From: an uncultured Varibaculum sp.
GTDB taxonomy: Bacteria > Actinomycetota > Actinomycetes > Actinomycetales > Actinomycetaceae
Assembly: GCA_947255165.1 (NCBI GenBank)
Contig: CAMYFZ010000031.1
Location: 1-19,918 of the forward strand
Reading direction: 5' to 3'
Length of the DNA: 19,918 nt
A model generated the notes under the pieces. The model was not told where the DNA came from. It ran no database searches and was given only the letters and a program-made list of their open reading frames with translations. The first letter of the stretch is position 1. Every line of letters starts with the position of its first letter. Position numbers and translations under genes: made by a program. Below are positions 10,157 to 16,704 of the stretch, piece by piece.

Positions 10157-10189
10157 CCCACTTTGCATTATCATATGCAAAGAAGTGGG
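10157..10189. promoter_or_regulatory. Palindromic operator-like site between divergent units
   Basis: CTTTGCAT (10161-10168) and ATGCAAAG (10175-10182) are perfect 8-bp arms around TATCAT. The symmetry resumes outside them with CCCAC (10157-10161) and GTGGG (10185-10189) after a small offset. A minus-strand GATAAT, a good -10 hexamer for the TPM gene at 10109, lies inside the palindrome, so a protein bound here could block that promoter. It sits about 50 bp from the TPM start and 80 bp from the cold-shock gene start. Confidence 0.5.
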
Positions 10190-10240
10190 TTATATGTTGG
10201 CTCATGTAACCTAGATTTAGAAAAAGTAGGGGAGAAATCA

Positions 10241-10618
10241 GTGCCAACCGGAAAAGTTAAGTGGTTTGATGCCGAAAAAGGGTTCGGGTTTATCACCGCA
10301 GAGGACGGCTCGCAGGTGTTCTTACACGCCAGCGTATTACCTGCTGACACTAAACCTCCCTCGGCGGGAACGCGAGTAGAGTTTTCAGTTGCTGACTCGC
10401 GACGCGGTCCCCAAGCCCTATCGGTAAAGATCTTGCAGCGAACGCCCTCGGTAGCAAAAAATTTGCGGCGTAAACCCAAGGCGATGGTGCCGGTAGTTGA
10501 AGACCTGATTAAGTTATTGGACGCTTCCTCCGGGCATTTGCGTCATGGACGCTACCCGGATAACGGCGCGAAAATCGCGCAGCTGCTACGGGCAGTTGCC
10601 GATGATTTCGATGCTTAA
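10241..10618 (+). CDS. Cold-shock-domain protein with C-terminal extension
   Basis: A 125-residue protein. Residues 1 to about 66 form a cold-shock domain, an OB-fold that binds single-stranded RNA or DNA: TGKVKWFDAEKGFGFI holds the RNP1-type motif, and QVFLHASVL follows where many family members have VFVH (RNP2). Residues ~70-125 are a basic then helical extension (LRRKPKAMVPVVEDLIKLL) that classical 67-70-residue Csp proteins lack. The GTG at 10241 is chosen because AGGGGAG (10228-10234) lies six bases before it and the domain begins at once; upstream ATGs in the frame would add unrelated sequence. The DUF3027 gene begins 2 nt after the stop, a pairing I recall from other actinobacteria. 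Confidence 0.9.
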   Translation: MPTGKVKWFDAEKGFGFITAEDGSQVFLHASVLPADTKPPSAGTRVEFSVADSRRGPQALSVKILQRTPSVAKNLRRKPKAMVPVVEDLIKLLDASSGHLRHGRYPDNGAKIAQLLRAVADDFDA

Positions 10619-10620
10619 CG

Positions 10621-11421
10621 GTGGCGGTGAAAACAAGAAAGACACAGATGAGTGAAACTACCCGACGTAAAGCGGGGAAAGTAGATTCGGTACTAGCTAG
10701 CGCAGTTGATATTGCTCGCGAAGGGCTTGCCCCCATAGCGAAACCGTCAGAAATTGGTGAACATTTGGGTGCCACTAGTGAGGGCGAACGTCTGGTTAGC
10801 CACAGTTTCGAATGTTTAAAGCCCGGTTATCGCGGCTGGCATTGGGTGGCGGTTCTGGCGCGGGTGCCGCGCGGACGCAAAGCCACGGTTTGTGAAATCG
10901 ACCTGTTACCTGGCGAGGACGCCCTGCTGGCGCGCCCTTGGGTGCCTTGGGCAGAACGGTTGCGTCCTCAAGATGTAAAACGTGAGGACGTGTTGCCTTA
11001 CGTTCCCGATGACGACCGCCTAGATCAGTCCTATGCGGACACCAATCCCGAAGATTTAGATCGGCGCACTCTAGAAGAGCTGGGACTAGGACGTCCCCGA
11101 GTACTGTCGGCTTGCGGTCGCGCCCAGGCTGCCAAGCGCTGGTATAACTCCGAACAAGGTCCGGCGCGGCGAGGAATGACCCGCAAGAAACTCCCGGAAA
11201 ACACCTGTTCTACCTGTGGTTTCTTTCTGAAGGTAGCGGGTAGTATGCGCACCATGTTCGGGGTGTGTACCAATGAATGGTCGGTCGATGATGGCCGGGT
11301 GGTTTCTATGGATCACACCTGTGGCTCCCATTCGGAAACCGACGTCAAAGTGGATACTTCCCCCTGGCAACCCACGCCCGCACGCCTGAATGAGTTCGAC
11401 GTAGAACAGGTGGAAATTTAG
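10621..11421 (+). CDS. DUF3027 family protein
   Basis: A 266-residue cytoplasmic protein that I match to DUF3027, an actinobacterial family of unknown function, from the segments EGERLVSHSFECLKPGYRGW, PWVPWAERLRPQD and LGLGRPRVLSACGRAQAAKRW. Near the C-terminus CSTCGFF, then FGVCTNEWS and DHTCGSHSE, give four cysteines plus histidines with the spacing of a possible zinc-binding module. The GTG start is 2 nt after the cold-shock gene stop without a clear Shine-Dalgarno sequence, so translation is probably coupled; an in-frame ATG at 10648 is an alternative that would shorten the protein by nine residues. The pairing with a cold-shock protein hints at a nucleic-acid-related role, which is inference only. 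Confidence 0.85.
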   Translation: MAVKTRKTQMSETTRRKAGKVDSVLASAVDIAREGLAPIAKPSEIGEHLGATSEGERLVSHSFECLKPGYRGWHWVAVLARVPRGRKATVCEIDLLPGEDALLARPWVPWAERLRPQDVKREDVLPYVPDDDRLDQSYADTNPEDLDRRTLEELGLGRPRVLSACGRAQAAKRWYNSEQGPARRGMTRKKLPENTCSTCGFFLKVAGSMRTMFGVCTNEWSVDDGRVVSMDHTCGSHSETDVKVDTSPWQPTPARLNEFDVEQVEI

Positions 11422-11433
11422 GGGAGTTGAGAC

Positions 11434-11491
11434 TCTGGCTAGGGGCTGGGGATCGTGTGCGCTGCCTAGACGATCTGGCTAGGGGCTGGGG
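11434..11491. repeat. 18-bp direct repeat, 40-bp period
   Basis: An identical 18-bp word (TCTGGCTAGGGGCTGGGG) occurs at 11434-11451 and 11474-11491. A partial third match (GGCTAGGG) follows shortly after. They lie just past the DUF3027 stop and well upstream of the purine permease promoter. There is no coding potential and the role is unknown. Confidence 0.75.
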
Positions 11492-11522
11492 GCTTTATGA
11501 GGGCTAGGGAATCTAGCTAGAG

Positions 11523-11572
11523 CGACTTTGGTTGCGGCGTAGGCAATCTGTCTGAAATTTGCAACTAAGTCG
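11523..11572. promoter_or_regulatory. Imperfect inverted repeat upstream of the permease promoter
   Basis: CGACTT-GTTGC (11523-11535, with two extra bases) mirrors GCAAC-AAGTCG (11561-11572, with one extra base) across a 25-nt spacer. It lies 17 bp upstream of the predicted -35 of the NCS2 gene, so it is more likely a DNA site than part of that mRNA, unless transcription from the cold-shock operon reads through. Confidence 0.3.
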
Positions 11573-11588
11573 CAGATAGCGGTCAAGA

Positions 11589-11618
11589 TTGGAAAAACCC
11601 TGGGAATATTCCGATAAT
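11589..11618 (+). promoter_or_regulatory. Predicted promoter of the NCS2 permease gene
   Basis: TTGGAA (11589-11594) and GATAAT (11613-11618) are separated by 18 bp. The spacer holds a perfect 10-bp palindrome, GGAATATTCC (11603-11612), a possible repressor site. Transcription would begin near 11625, only about 13 nt before the ATG, leaving almost no leader; this fits the absence of a Shine-Dalgarno sequence. Confidence 0.55.
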
Positions 11619-11637
11619 GAGCCTGTAAGTAACTTCT

Positions 11638-13113
11638 ATGCCCCTGGTGGCGGATTGGACAGTTATCTTGTCTTCTCAAGATACGGCGACAAAGTCGGAT
11701 AGTTTCCTAGATCGTTTCTTTAAAATTTCGGAAAGAGGCTCCACCGTTGGACGGGAAATCCGCGGCGGCCTGGTCACTTTCTTCGCGATGGCCTATATTT
11801 TGGTGGTTAATGCCGCGATTTTGGGGGTGGCGGCTCCCAAAGATATTAGCCAGTCCGCAATCGCGGCTGGCACCGCCCTGGTCGCCTGCGTAATGACCTT
11901 GCTGATGGGGCTAGTCGCAAACTTCCCGCTGGCTTTGGCCTCCGGTATGGGGCTAAACGCCGTGGTCGCTTTCACTTTGGCTAACCCCGAGGCTTTAGGG
12001 CTCAGCTACCAGGAAGCTATGGGGCTAATCTTTTGGGAGGGTGTGGCCATCACCATCCTGGTGCTGACCGGCTTTCGGGAGGCCGTGTTTAAGGCGGTTC
12101 CGGCCCAGCTAAAAACTGCGATTAGCGTAGGCATCGGGCTATTTATTGCGTTCGTAGGTCTGATTAATGCCGGGATTATTCGTCCTGGAGGCACTCCGGT
12201 ACAGCTGGGGGTGAACGGCTCCCTGGTGGGCTGGCCGGCTTTGGTATTCTGCGTTGGTCTGATTGTGATCATTGTGCTCTATATCCGCAAGGTACAGGGC
12301 GCGATTCTTATCGGGATTGTGGGCGCCACCGTTTTGGCTTTCATCGTGCAGGCTTTCGCCCATTTAGGCTCGCGCGCGGCCGATGAAAAGGCCGTGTCTG
12401 CCTGGGCCTCTAACGTGCCGCAACTGAAAGGTTCCCCGGTTTCCCTACCTGATTTTTCCACTATCGGTGCGATTGACTTCTTCGGTCCCTTCACCAACCC
12501 TCACACCACCGCGGTGGGAGTGGTGCTGCTAATCTTCTCGCTGATGCTGGCGGACTTCTTCGACACCATGGGAACCATGGTAGCGGTAGGCGCGGGCGCC
12601 AACCTGCTAGACGAGAACGGCAATCCCCCTAAGACTCGCGAGATTCTGCTGATTGACTCGCTTTCGGCCATGGCCGGGGGACTCGGCGGGGTTTCCTCTA
12701 ACACCTCCTTCGTGGAGTCGACCTCCGGGGTTGGCGAGGGCGCACGCACCGGTTTGGCTTCGGTAGTTACCGGGCTGCTGTTCGGGGTGTCTATGTTCAT
12801 TGCCCCGCTAGTGGAGCTGGTTCCCGCCGAGGCGGCCTCCACCGCCCTGGTGTTCGTAGGCTTCCTAATGATGGTGAATGTGCGCGATATCGAATGGACG
12901 CGCGCCGACGTGGCGATTCCCGCCTTCATGACCATTATGATGATGCCGTTCGCCTATTCGATTACCGTCGGGATCGGCTTCGGTTTCATCACCTACGTGA
13001 TCGTAAAGATCGCTTCTGGGCGGATTTCGCGGATCCACCCCCTCATGTGGGTAGTTTCGATCCTGTTTGTAATCTACTTCTGCCTCGGGCCCATCCAATC
13101 CCTACTGTCGTAA
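11638..13113 (+). CDS. NCS2 family purine permease (AzgA-like)
   Basis: A 491-residue polytopic membrane protein of the NCS2 nucleobase transporter family, closest in motif to the AzgA/PbuG (COG2252) branch that takes up adenine, guanine or hypoxanthine with protons. Seen in order: RFFKISERGSTVGREIRGG before the first helix, FFAMAYILVVN, NFPLALASGMGLNAVVAF, PAQLKTAISVGIGLFIAFVG, then the signature ADFFDTMGT and SFVESTSGVGEGARTGLASV, followed by hydrophobic helices to the C-terminus. Length suits the family. The ATG has no Shine-Dalgarno sequence, and a promoter about 20 bp upstream suggests a nearly leaderless mRNA; a GTG three codons later is possible. It is a single-gene unit closed by a strong terminator. 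The exact base transported is not deducible. Confidence 0.92.
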   Translation: MPLVADWTVILSSQDTATKSDSFLDRFFKISERGSTVGREIRGGLVTFFAMAYILVVNAAILGVAAPKDISQSAIAAGTALVACVMTLLMGLVANFPLALASGMGLNAVVAFTLANPEALGLSYQEAMGLIFWEGVAITILVLTGFREAVFKAVPAQLKTAISVGIGLFIAFVGLINAGIIRPGGTPVQLGVNGSLVGWPALVFCVGLIVIIVLYIRKVQGAILIGIVGATVLAFIVQAFAHLGSRAADEKAVSAWASNVPQLKGSPVSLPDFSTIGAIDFFGPFTNPHTTAVGVVLLIFSLMLADFFDTMGTMVAVGAGANLLDENGNPPKTREILLIDSLSAMAGGLGGVSSNTSFVESTSGVGEGARTGLASVVTGLLFGVSMFIAPLVELVPAEAASTALVFVGFLMMVNVRDIEWTRADVAIPAFMTIMMMPFAYSITVGIGFGFITYVIVKIASGRISRIHPLMWVVSILFVIYFCLGPIQSLLS

Positions 13114-13127
13114 AGGGTCTGGAATTT

Positions 13128-13178
13128 AAATAGTCCGTGGGAGCGGTCAGCTGCTGCTCCCACGGACTATTTGTTTTA
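13128..13178 (+). terminator. Intrinsic terminator after the NCS2 gene
   Basis: A perfect 17-bp stem has arms at 13128-13144 (AAATAGTCCGTGGGAGC) and 13156-13172, an 11-nt loop, then TGTTTT. It starts 14 nt after the stop codon. The A-rich start of the first arm gives a short T-run on the other strand too, so it may also stop minus-strand transcription coming from serC. Confidence 0.85.
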
Positions 13179-13279
13179 TAAGAGTACTTTCGGGGCTAAT
13201 GCCCGAATTGTGTGTCTTTTTCCGGGCGTGTTGGGGTGATTTAGTGCTGCCTAGCGGGCGCAGTTAGCTGCCGCAGCTG

Positions 13280-14422
13280 CTAGAGGCGGTCGATTACATA
13301 GTCTAGGCAAGCGGTCAGCGCCTGGGTATCGGCGACTTCCACATTGGGGAAGCAGGCCACCCGGATCTGGTTTCGCCCCAAAGCGCGGTAAGGATCAATA
13401 TCCACGATCCCATTAGCGCGCAGCTGGGCGATCACCTGACTGGCATCAATATCGTGGAAATCAATCGTCACCACTACCGGGGACTGTTCTTCCGGGTTGG
13501 CTACATAGGGGGAGGCGTCCGGGTGGGAACGCGCCCAGTCATATAGCACTGCCGAGGACGCGCGGGTGCGTTTTTCCATCGCCTCCAGGCCGCCTTTTTC
13601 CAGCATCCACCGCACCTGGTCTTCCCATAAAATCAAGGTGGCAATCGCCGGAGTGTTTAAGGTCTGGTTTTTAACCGAGTTCTTCAGCGCCACCGAAAAA
13701 TCTAGTATTGGTGGAATCCAGCGGCCTGCACCCGGGTCGGCTTTGATTTCTTGCGCCCGTTCCTGCGCGGCGGGGGAGGCCAGCGCCACCCACAGCCCGC
13801 CCTCGGCGGCGAAACATTTTTGCCCCGAGAAGTAATAGACGTCGGTTTGCGAAATATCGACCTGCACGCCGCCCGCGACAGAAGTCGCGTCTACCAGGTT
13901 TAATCCTCCCTCAATGCGCTTTACTGGGCTGATGGCGCCGGTGGAGGTTTCATGTGCGGGATAGCAATAGGTGTCGATTCCCTCTTGCCCGCCGCGCAAA
14001 AGCGCGATTTCGCTGGCGGTTTCTCGGCCCTGCGCCCTCGCCGATACCCCTCCGAGCTCTATTGCCGGGTCTTTAAGGTGCGGAGCCCCGCTGACGGTTT
14101 CCGCAAACTTAGCGCCGAAGGAACCGAAAACGGCGTGCGCGGAACGCTCCCTAATTAAAGAGGATGCCGCTACCGCCCAAAAAGTGGTGGCGCCGCCGTT
14201 ACCCAGCACCACCTCGTATCCGTCCGGGAGGGCAAATAATTCTTTTAGCCCCCCGCGCAGCGAACCCACCAGGTCCTTAACCGGAGCCTGCCGGTGCGAG
14301 GTGCCGGGCAAGTCGCTGGCGGCAACTTTCGCAAGGGCAGTTTTTCTTATTGAGCTGGGTCCAGACCCAAATTTTTTATTTTTGGGCAATAATTCTGGGG
14401 GAATGTTAACGAAGTTCTCCAT
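13280..14422 (-). CDS. serC: Phosphoserine aminotransferase
   Basis: A PLP-dependent enzyme that converts 3-phosphohydroxypyruvate and glutamate to phosphoserine in serine synthesis, and can also act in pyridoxal phosphate synthesis. It has 380 residues, of the actinobacterial SerC subtype. Visible features: KFGSGPSSIR (17-26), the phosphate-contact SHR (42-44), GNGGATTFW (74-82), VDAT with Asp178, and the cofactor lysine Lys202 in YYFSGQKCFAAEGGLW. The C-terminal domain ends LGRNQIRVACFPNVE. The ATG at 14422 gives a natural N-terminus; AAGG lies about 11 bases upstream, a weak ribosome site. It is divergent from the DtxR-type regulator, with 159 bp between starts. The gene appears intact. 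Confidence 0.93.
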   Translation of the reverse strand: MENFVNIPPELLPKNKKFGSGPSSIRKTALAKVAASDLPGTSHRQAPVKDLVGSLRGGLKELFALPDGYEVVLGNGGATTFWAVAASSLIRERSAHAVFGSFGAKFAETVSGAPHLKDPAIELGGVSARAQGRETASEIALLRGGQEGIDTYCYPAHETSTGAISPVKRIEGGLNLVDATSVAGGVQVDISQTDVYYFSGQKCFAAEGGLWVALASPAAQERAQEIKADPGAGRWIPPILDFSVALKNSVKNQTLNTPAIATLILWEDQVRWMLEKGGLEAMEKRTRASSAVLYDWARSHPDASPYVANPEEQSPVVVTIDFHDIDASQVIAQLRANGIVDIDPYRALGRNQIRVACFPNVEVADTQALTACLDYVIDRL

Positions 14423-14518
14423 AGGGAAAACCTTACTCTAGGTGCATAAATCGGTGCGAATCTGTTTCGGGCCTCCTCTGGAAATGCTGGCAAGGCCAAT
14501 AAATCGCGGGCGACCGAG

Positions 14519-14527
14519 TTAGCCTAA
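14519..14527. promoter_or_regulatory. DtxR-box core-like motif upstream of the regulator
   Basis: TTAGCCTAA at 14519-14527 equals the central nine bases of the 19-bp DtxR/IdeR consensus (TTAGGTTAGCCTAACCTAA), but the flanks match poorly, about 10 of 19 overall. It lies about 55 bp upstream of the dtxR-like start and could be an autoregulatory site or chance. Confidence 0.3.
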
Positions 14528-14571
14528 GAAGTGATAAGCGCGGTGACAGCTCCCGCGCACGGCACGGCGTT

Positions 14572-14576
14572 AGGGG
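14572..14576 (+). promoter_or_regulatory. Ribosome binding site that sets the dtxR start
   Basis: AGGGG lies five bases before the ATG at 14582. This supports that start over the GTG at 14531, which would add 17 residues absent from DtxR proteins. Confidence 0.7.
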
Positions 14577-14581
14577 CATTG

Positions 14582-15268
14582 ATGGGTGACTTGGTTGATA
14601 CCACCGAAATGTATCTGAAAACTGTCTACGAAATGCTAGAGGACGGAGTTCCGCCTCTGCGTGCCCGGATCGTGGAACGCTTAGACCATTCGGGCCCGAC
14701 CGTTTCCCAAACTGTTGCCCGCATGGAACGCGACGGTTTGCTTTATGTGGCCGATAATCGCCGCATCGAGTTCACTGACCAAGGCGTGGAGCTGGCACGG
14801 GAAGTGGTGCGTAAACACCGCCTAGCTGAGCGTTTGTTATTGGATCTGATCGGTCTGGATTGGGTGATGGTCCATGATGAGGCTTGTCGCTGGGAGCACG
14901 TGATGTCCGGAGCCGTAGAGATGCGCCTCCTTGATCTGCTTCACCACCCTTCTACCGACCCTTATGGCAATCCGATTCCCGATGGGCACGCTGGGATTGA
15001 GGGGTCGGGGACGTCGGTTTCTCAAATCGTGGAGCAATTTGGGGGCATTGTGGCTACCAAAGTTGTGCGAATCGGTGAACCGATCCAAGCTGAGCCCCGG
15101 ATGCTAGCCTTTTTCGATGAAGCGGGTATTTTGCCTGGTAGAGAGGTAAATCTTCAGCCGGAAAATGGCCAGATTGCCGTTATGGGGGTCGACACGGAAA
15201 AAACTGTGTTACTTAACACGTCGCTGGGTCAGCACCTGTTTGTTGAAGCGGTTTCACAGGGGGATTAG
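14582..15268 (+). CDS. dtxR: DtxR/IdeR-type iron-dependent repressor
   Basis: A 228-residue metal-activated repressor; with Fe(II) bound, the family dimerises on palindromic boxes to repress iron uptake and related genes. The N-terminal winged helix is almost the textbook sequence (DLVDTTEMYLKTVYEM, SGPTVSQTVARMERDGLL), so binding of a standard DtxR box is expected. Counting from the ATG, every metal ligand known from DtxR falls in place: Met10, Cys102, Glu105, His106 (primary site) and His79, Glu83, His98 (ancillary site). NPIPDG precedes a linker and a C-terminal SH3-like region from about residue 150. The close fit makes iron more likely than manganese as co-repressor. The start is supported by AGGGG at 14572-14576. 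No iron-uptake gene is in the window. Confidence 0.94.
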   Translation: MGDLVDTTEMYLKTVYEMLEDGVPPLRARIVERLDHSGPTVSQTVARMERDGLLYVADNRRIEFTDQGVELAREVVRKHRLAERLLLDLIGLDWVMVHDEACRWEHVMSGAVEMRLLDLLHHPSTDPYGNPIPDGHAGIEGSGTSVSQIVEQFGGIVATKVVRIGEPIQAEPRMLAFFDEAGILPGREVNLQPENGQIAVMGVDTEKTVLLNTSLGQHLFVEAVSQGD

Positions 15269-15401
15269 ACTCGTTTAAGTTTGGTTCTGAGCTGGGATAA
15301 TGGCGGATTTTTAGGGCTGATTTTCTGGTTTTTTTTAGGCGGGCATTTTTGTGGGCCTGACCACTTGGGAGCCGCGGAGGCGAGAAAGATTAAAAAACTT
15401 T

Positions 15402-15418
15402 CGTAACCAAAACGTGAC
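15402..15418 (+). promoter_or_regulatory. CGTAAC/CGTGAC direct repeat at the NlpC/P60 promoter
   Basis: CGTAAC (15402-15407) and CGTGAC (15413-15418) lie 11 bp apart, one helical turn, and the second overlaps the -35. Related words (CGTTAT at 15423, GTTACG at 15445) follow. Direct repeats like this suit an OmpR-type response regulator; MtrA, which controls cell-wall hydrolase genes in actinobacteria, is a candidate by inference. Confidence 0.4.
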
Positions 15419-15442
15419 ATTTCGTTATCGAAGCATTATATT
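15414..15442 (+). promoter_or_regulatory. Predicted promoter of the NlpC/P60 gene
   Basis: GTGACA (15414-15419) and TATATT (15437-15442) are 17 bp apart, a near-consensus pair for a housekeeping sigma factor. Transcription would begin near 15449, giving a leader of about 90 nt. Confidence 0.65.
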
Positions 15443-15457
15443 TAGTTACGACCAAAC

Positions 15458-15502
15458 GGCCAGAGGAACTTTTTGGGTAGCTACCAAAAAGATTTTCCGG
15501 CC
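15458..15502 (+). promoter_or_regulatory. Long hairpin at the 5' end of the NlpC/P60 leader
   Basis: The core stem pairs CTTTTTGG with CCAAAAAG around a 7-nt loop containing TAGCTA. Outside it, GGAA pairs with TTCC and GGCC (15458-15461) with GGCC (15499-15502), giving a 45-nt structure beginning about 10 nt after the predicted transcription start. No T-run follows, so it may stabilise the mRNA or be a regulatory leader rather than a terminator. It leaves the ribosome site (AGGAG, 15524-15528) free. Confidence 0.5.
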
Positions 15503-15538
15503 AGAAACGAAATAAGCACTTTTAGGAGAGCCCTCATC

Positions 15539-16285
15539 GTGACACAGAAACTTCAAGCGCGTCACCGCGCTCCGAGCCGTCCCTCCACTCCGGTTTCTCA
15601 AGCTGCTAAGTCCCTGTTTTCTTCCGAAAACGGCAAGCGCTTGTCGGCACTGGCAGGCTCGGGAGTTGCGCTGACAGTAGTGGCAGCGGCAGCCGTCCCC
15701 GCTAGTGCGGACACCACCGTTGCGAAGCAAATCGCTGCTTCCGTGGATTCTGCGCAGCTGGCAAAAGGAACGGTCGAAAAACTGACCGTTAACCAGGAAG
15801 TTACTTCTCAGGCTGCGGCCCCCGCTCAGTCGGTGGCAGCTGCGAAGACAACTACTGCTCCGGCTCCCGCAGCGACCACGCAGAACACCCAGAGGGCGCA
15901 GAGCTCCTCGTCCGATTCGGCCGAAACCTTCGTAGGTCGCGACCTCGGCAAAGCCGATGGCACCGCGGTAGGAATCGCGATGCAGTATCGGGGTATTCGT
16001 TACAACTGGGGTCACGCCAGCCCGGCTGAAGGCTTTGATTGCTCCGGTTTCGTGAGTTATGTGTATCGCCAGCTTGGCCATTCGCTCCCTCGTACCACCG
16101 GTGGGATTGCGGCTTCTGGCACCAAGCTGCCGCTCAGCCAAGCTCAGCCCGGAGATATCTTGTGGAAGCAAGGTCACGTGGCGATTTATGTTGGTGGCGG
16201 AAAGCTGATCCACGCCCCGAAGCCAGGTGACGTTGTAAAGGTAGCACCGATCTATTCGAACAGCTTCAAGGTTATTCGCCTGTAG
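15539..16285 (+). CDS. Secreted NlpC/P60 peptidoglycan hydrolase
   Basis: A 248-residue exported cysteine peptidase of the NlpC/P60 family, which cuts stem-peptide bonds in peptidoglycan. The N-terminus has a long basic region, a hydrophobic core at about 41-53 and a likely cut after ASA (residue 57). Residues 58-125 are an Ala/Thr/Ser/Gln-rich linker. The catalytic domain (about 135-248) shows GFDCSGFVSYVY with Cys168, GHVAIYVGGGKLIHAP with His213 and His225, and RYNWGHASP before the cysteine. There is no RipA-like coiled coil or LysM domain, so wall attachment is unexplained. The GTG at 15539 is chosen for AGGAG (15524-15528) ten bases upstream and a proper signal peptide; a longer frame from 15473 would put coding sequence over the leader hairpin. 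Confidence 0.92.
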   Translation: MTQKLQARHRAPSRPSTPVSQAAKSLFSSENGKRLSALAGSGVALTVVAAAAVPASADTTVAKQIAASVDSAQLAKGTVEKLTVNQEVTSQAAAPAQSVAAAKTTTAPAPAATTQNTQRAQSSSSDSAETFVGRDLGKADGTAVGIAMQYRGIRYNWGHASPAEGFDCSGFVSYVYRQLGHSLPRTTGGIAASGTKLPLSQAQPGDILWKQGHVAIYVGGGKLIHAPKPGDVVKVAPIYSNSFKVIRL

Positions 16286-16291
16286 CAACCT

Positions 16292-16330
16292 AGCGGCTAA
16301 GAGTAACTGCTGTTACTAGTTTTGGCCGCT
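16292..16330 (+). other. Nested hairpin just after the NlpC/P60 gene
   Basis: The outer arms AGCGGCTAA (16292-16300) and TTGGCCGCT (16322-16330) pair with one G-U. The inner arms AGTAAC (16302-16307) and GTTACT (16312-16317) pair perfectly around TGCT. No T-run follows; it may protect the 3' end of the mRNA ahead of the stronger terminator 60 bp on. Confidence 0.5.
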
Positions 16331-16391
16331 GACGTGGGCAGAAGTGCTGTCCTATCCGGGTAGCGCCCATACATTCTTAATAGTTTTTGAT

Positions 16392-16430
16392 GATTGTGGC
16401 TCGAGGAGTTTCCTCGGGCCACAATCTTTT
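16392..16430 (+). terminator. Intrinsic terminator of the NlpC/P60 unit
   Basis: GATTGTGGC (16392-16400) pairs with GCCACAATC (16418-16426), and CGAGGA pairs with TCCTCG inside a single mismatch, leaving a GTT loop; TTTT follows directly. This is the most convincing end for the NlpC/P60 transcript. Confidence 0.8.
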
Positions 16431-16501
16431 CCCCACCTACTCTCGCGTACTCCCCCCGTAGTACTGCCTTGTAATGCTTCCTCCCGCTTATTCCCGGCGC
16501 T

Positions 16502-16672
16502 GGCGGGTGGTTCTGTCTTTGGAGAGTCTTTCTGTCTTTGGCGGGTGGTTCTGTCTTCGGAGGGTGGTTTTGTGCCTGGAGGGCGCTAATGCAGCCCATA
16601 TTTCCTAGTCGCCTCCGCTGACTTAACATTTTCACCCTCCAGAGACGAAATTGCCCTCCGACGTTTACTAGT
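16502..16672. repeat. 19-bp repeat array A (five GGAGGG units, centre, two CCCTCC units)
   Basis: Units beginning GG(A/C)G(G/A)G start at 16502, 16521, 16540, 16559 and 16578, exactly 19 bp apart (type unit GGCGGGTGGTTCTGTCTTT). A 38-bp centre (16597-16634), twice 19, carries no such unit. The motif then appears as its complement, CCCTCC at 16635 and 16654, still in the same 19-bp register, followed by weaker CCTCC copies. GTCTTTGGAGGG and CCCTCCAGAGAC are complementary except for one G-T pair, so the whole can fold back. It is non-coding: 19 is not a multiple of three and no ribosome site fits. Confidence 0.85.
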
Positions 16673-16704
16673 CCTCCATAAAATTCTCCTTTATTCCTCG
16701 CGCT

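Noticed and set aside
10163..10240. Earlier ATG start for the cold-shock gene
   Set aside because: It would add 26 residues unlike the family; the GTG at 10241 has a strong ribosome site and starts right at the domain.
13189..13207. Small hairpin as the serC terminator
   Set aside because: The 6-bp stem has no T-run on the minus strand and lies about 70 bp past the stop; too weak to call.
14531..14581. GTG start at 14531 for the DtxR-type regulator
   Set aside because: Starting at the ATG at 14582 puts all seven metal ligands at the known DtxR numbers and uses the AGGGG site.
15269..15538. c-di-AMP (ydaO-type) riboswitch upstream of the NlpC/P60 gene
   Set aside because: The predicted leader is only about 90 nt and the conserved blocks I would expect are absent; only a simple hairpin is seen.
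15446..16288. 280-codon minus-strand open frame over the NlpC/P60 gene
   Set aside because: It is a mirror of a clearly coding plus-strand gene with catalytic motifs; its translation has no recognisable domain and is Arg/Ser/Cys-rich.
16297..16635. Minus-strand open frame of 112 codons
   Set aside because: It runs through a terminator hairpin and the 19-bp array, its repeats come from the DNA array, and there is no good ribosome site.
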